This document shows, in pieces, positions 6,473 through 7,253 of a DNA stretch of 7,253 bases. Both the position numbers and the translations under genes were made by a program. The stretch is taken from NCBI GenBank assembly GCA_031265005.1, contig JAISDD010000063.1:1-7253 (forward strand), read 5' to 3'. The notes under the pieces are model-generated. The model was given only the letters and a program-made list of their open reading frames with translations. It did no database searches and was not told where the DNA came from. This stretch comes from Syntrophomonadaceae bacterium. GTDB lineage: Bacteria; Bacillota; Syntrophomonadia; Syntrophomonadales; Syntrophomonadaceae. Positions within the stretch are counted from its first letter, which is position 1. Each line of letters begins with the position of its first letter.

Positions 6473-6997
6473 TTAACCGGCTTCTTTTTGAAGACGAATT
6501 TGCTCCACAGCTCTCGCTAACCCGGTCAAATTAGCGTTTAGCACATATACCAAACTAGTTATGGGAGCTTGCATGGTTCCCAGCACCGTAGCGATAAGCA
6601 CTTCGCGGCTGGGCAGTTCTGATAAAGTTTTTATTTTGTCCGCTGAAATCAATTTTCCATCTAAAAGCCCGGCTTTAATTTCCAATTTTTTGATTTTCTT
6701 TATAAAATCATACAAGGATTTAACCGGTCCGACTAAATCGTCTTTGGAAAACAAAATAGCGTTAGGTCCGTTGATATATGGAATAATCTCTTCCATATCG
6801 TGGCTGCGAAGGGCAAATTCCACCATAGTATTTTTCATTACCTGATATTCCACGCCGGGAGTGCGTAACGCGTTACGGAGTTCGCTCATTTCATCTACGG
6901 TCAGTCCGCGGTAATCCGTAAATACGATCAACTGGGCGGCAGCAATTTTTTCAGCTATCTGTTTTACAATTTCCTTTTTTGGTTCAATGTTAGGCAT
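6473..6997 (-). CDS. rplJ: 50S ribosomal protein L10
   Basis: This 174-residue protein is typical in length. L10 anchors the L12 dimers to 23S rRNA at the stalk base. The sequence shows the conserved N-terminal DYRGLTVDEMSELRNALR segment (about 28-45), then VMKNTMVEFAL, then a central region, and a C-terminal helix (LTGLARAVEQIRLQ, about 156-169) of the kind that carries L12 dimers. The ATG at 6997 is chosen because GAGGTG (7006-7011) lies eight bases upstream. A second, out-of-frame ATG at 7001 would end after three codons. It is transcribed with rplL. The leader upstream indicates feedback control by the L10-L12 complex. Confidence 0.97.
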   Translation of the reverse strand: MPNIEPKKEIVKQIAEKIAAAQLIVFTDYRGLTVDEMSELRNALRTPGVEYQVMKNTMVEFALRSHDMEEIIPYINGPNAILFSKDDLVGPVKSLYDFIKKIKKLEIKAGLLDGKLISADKIKTLSELPSREVLIATVLGTMQAPITSLVYVLNANLTGLARAVEQIRLQKEAG

Positions 6998-7072
6998 TCA
7001 TTTCTCACCTCTTTCATAGGTTTATTTACATTTGTCTCAACACCGCAGCCGGTGCGCCGGATAAAGGACTTT

Positions 7073-7104
7073 AAAAACTAAAAACCTCTGCGCGAGGGCA
7101 GAGG
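7073..7104 (-). terminator. Attenuator hairpin in the rplJ leader
   Basis: On the minus strand CCTCTGC (7098-7104) pairs perfectly with GCAGAGG (7085-7091) around a six-base loop, and TTTTTAGTTTTTAA follows. This is a good intrinsic terminator placed between the L10 leader and rplJ, as expected for attenuation of rplJL in Bacillota. An upstream GAGATAA (minus strand, 7128-7134) can pair imperfectly with TTATCCTC (7101-7108), taking part of the 5' arm. It is a candidate antiterminator. Confidence 0.85.
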
Positions 7105-7136
7105 ATAATATACCATAAAAGTACTCTTTATCTCAT

Positions 7137-7194
7137 AACCTCGGCTGGTGAATTTTTGGTTCTTTAAGGCATTCGCCGCCTGCTGTCTCAGGTT
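7137..7194 (-). promoter_or_regulatory. Ribosomal protein L10 leader (autoregulatory mRNA element)
   Basis: The minus strand reads AACCTGAGACAGCAGGCGGC, then a GCCTTAA segment, then ACCAGCCGAGGTT. The outer AACCT and AGGTT close a basal stem (7190-7194 with 7137-7141), and an inner GGC/GCC hairpin is visible. This arrangement matches the known L10 leader that binds the L10(L12) complex and represses rplJL. Its position ahead of a terminator and rplJ supports the call. Confidence 0.8.
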
Positions 7195-7206
7195 TTATTT
7201 TCAATT

Positions 7207-7235
7207 TATATACACAAATTAATTTTAAAGCTCAA
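7207..7235 (-). promoter_or_regulatory. Probable rplJL promoter
   Basis: On the minus strand TTGAGC (7230-7235) and TATATA (7207-7212) are separated by 17 bases. A transcript starting about seven bases beyond the -10 would begin near 7200, just before the L10 leader stem at 7194. The position supports the call more than the four-of-six matches to each box do. An upstream read-through promoter outside the window is also possible. Confidence 0.5.
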
Positions 7236-7253
7236 TTTTTCTATTAACCGGCT

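Noticed and set aside
6083..6520. Plus-strand open frame opposite rplL
   Set aside because: It is antisense to a clear ribosomal protein gene; its Ala/Ser/Pro-rich region mirrors the L7/L12 hinge codons.
1..7253. CRISPR array, insertion sequence or defence system
   Set aside because: No regularly spaced repeats, no transposase and no recognisable defence genes were found on either strand.

Overview
The window reads as a bacterial chromosome segment, most likely from the Bacillota (a Clostridia- or Negativicutes-like member). This rests on strong AGGAGG-type ribosome binding sites, one clear GTG start, an L10 leader followed by an attenuator hairpin ahead of rplJ-rplL, a CCA-encoding tRNA gene, and an exported S41 peptidase with a C-terminal stalk-like domain. 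The taxonomic placement is inference; nothing here fixes a genus.

Layout. Positions 1-2487 (plus strand) hold a probable surface-glycan or flagellin-glycan modification cluster. It contains the 3' part of one FkbM-family methyltransferase, a second tandem FkbM methyltransferase, and a TPR-like protein of unknown function. The second methyltransferase gene is broken in this sequence by a run of eight G (635-642). One extra G (or two fewer) would join a well-placed start codon and RBS at 559 to a long FkbM frame ending at 1655, so the gene looks like an OFF-phase contingency locus. The two methyltransferases are alignable without gaps at a fixed offset of 1122 bases. Their identity is much higher in the middle of the shared region than at either end, which suggests gene conversion or a recent partial duplication.

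Positions 2488-4361 hold rmuC (minus strand, convergent with the cluster), a block of nested inverted repeats in front of it, and tRNA-Glu(CUC). A 16-base sequence occurs both at the 3' end of rmuC and in the intergenic block upstream of rmuC. It appears to be the edge of a small dispersed palindromic element.

Positions 4362-7253 (minus strand) hold housekeeping genes: an exported S41/Ctp protease with its own leader, then the rplJ-rplL ribosomal stalk operon. That operon has a visible promoter, L10 leader, attenuator, strong RBSs and a rho-independent terminator.

Functionally the plus-strand cluster and the minus-strand housekeeping genes are unrelated neighbours. The item most worth follow-up is the poly-G switch in the FkbM methyltransferase, together with its near-identical neighbour and the TPR gene.
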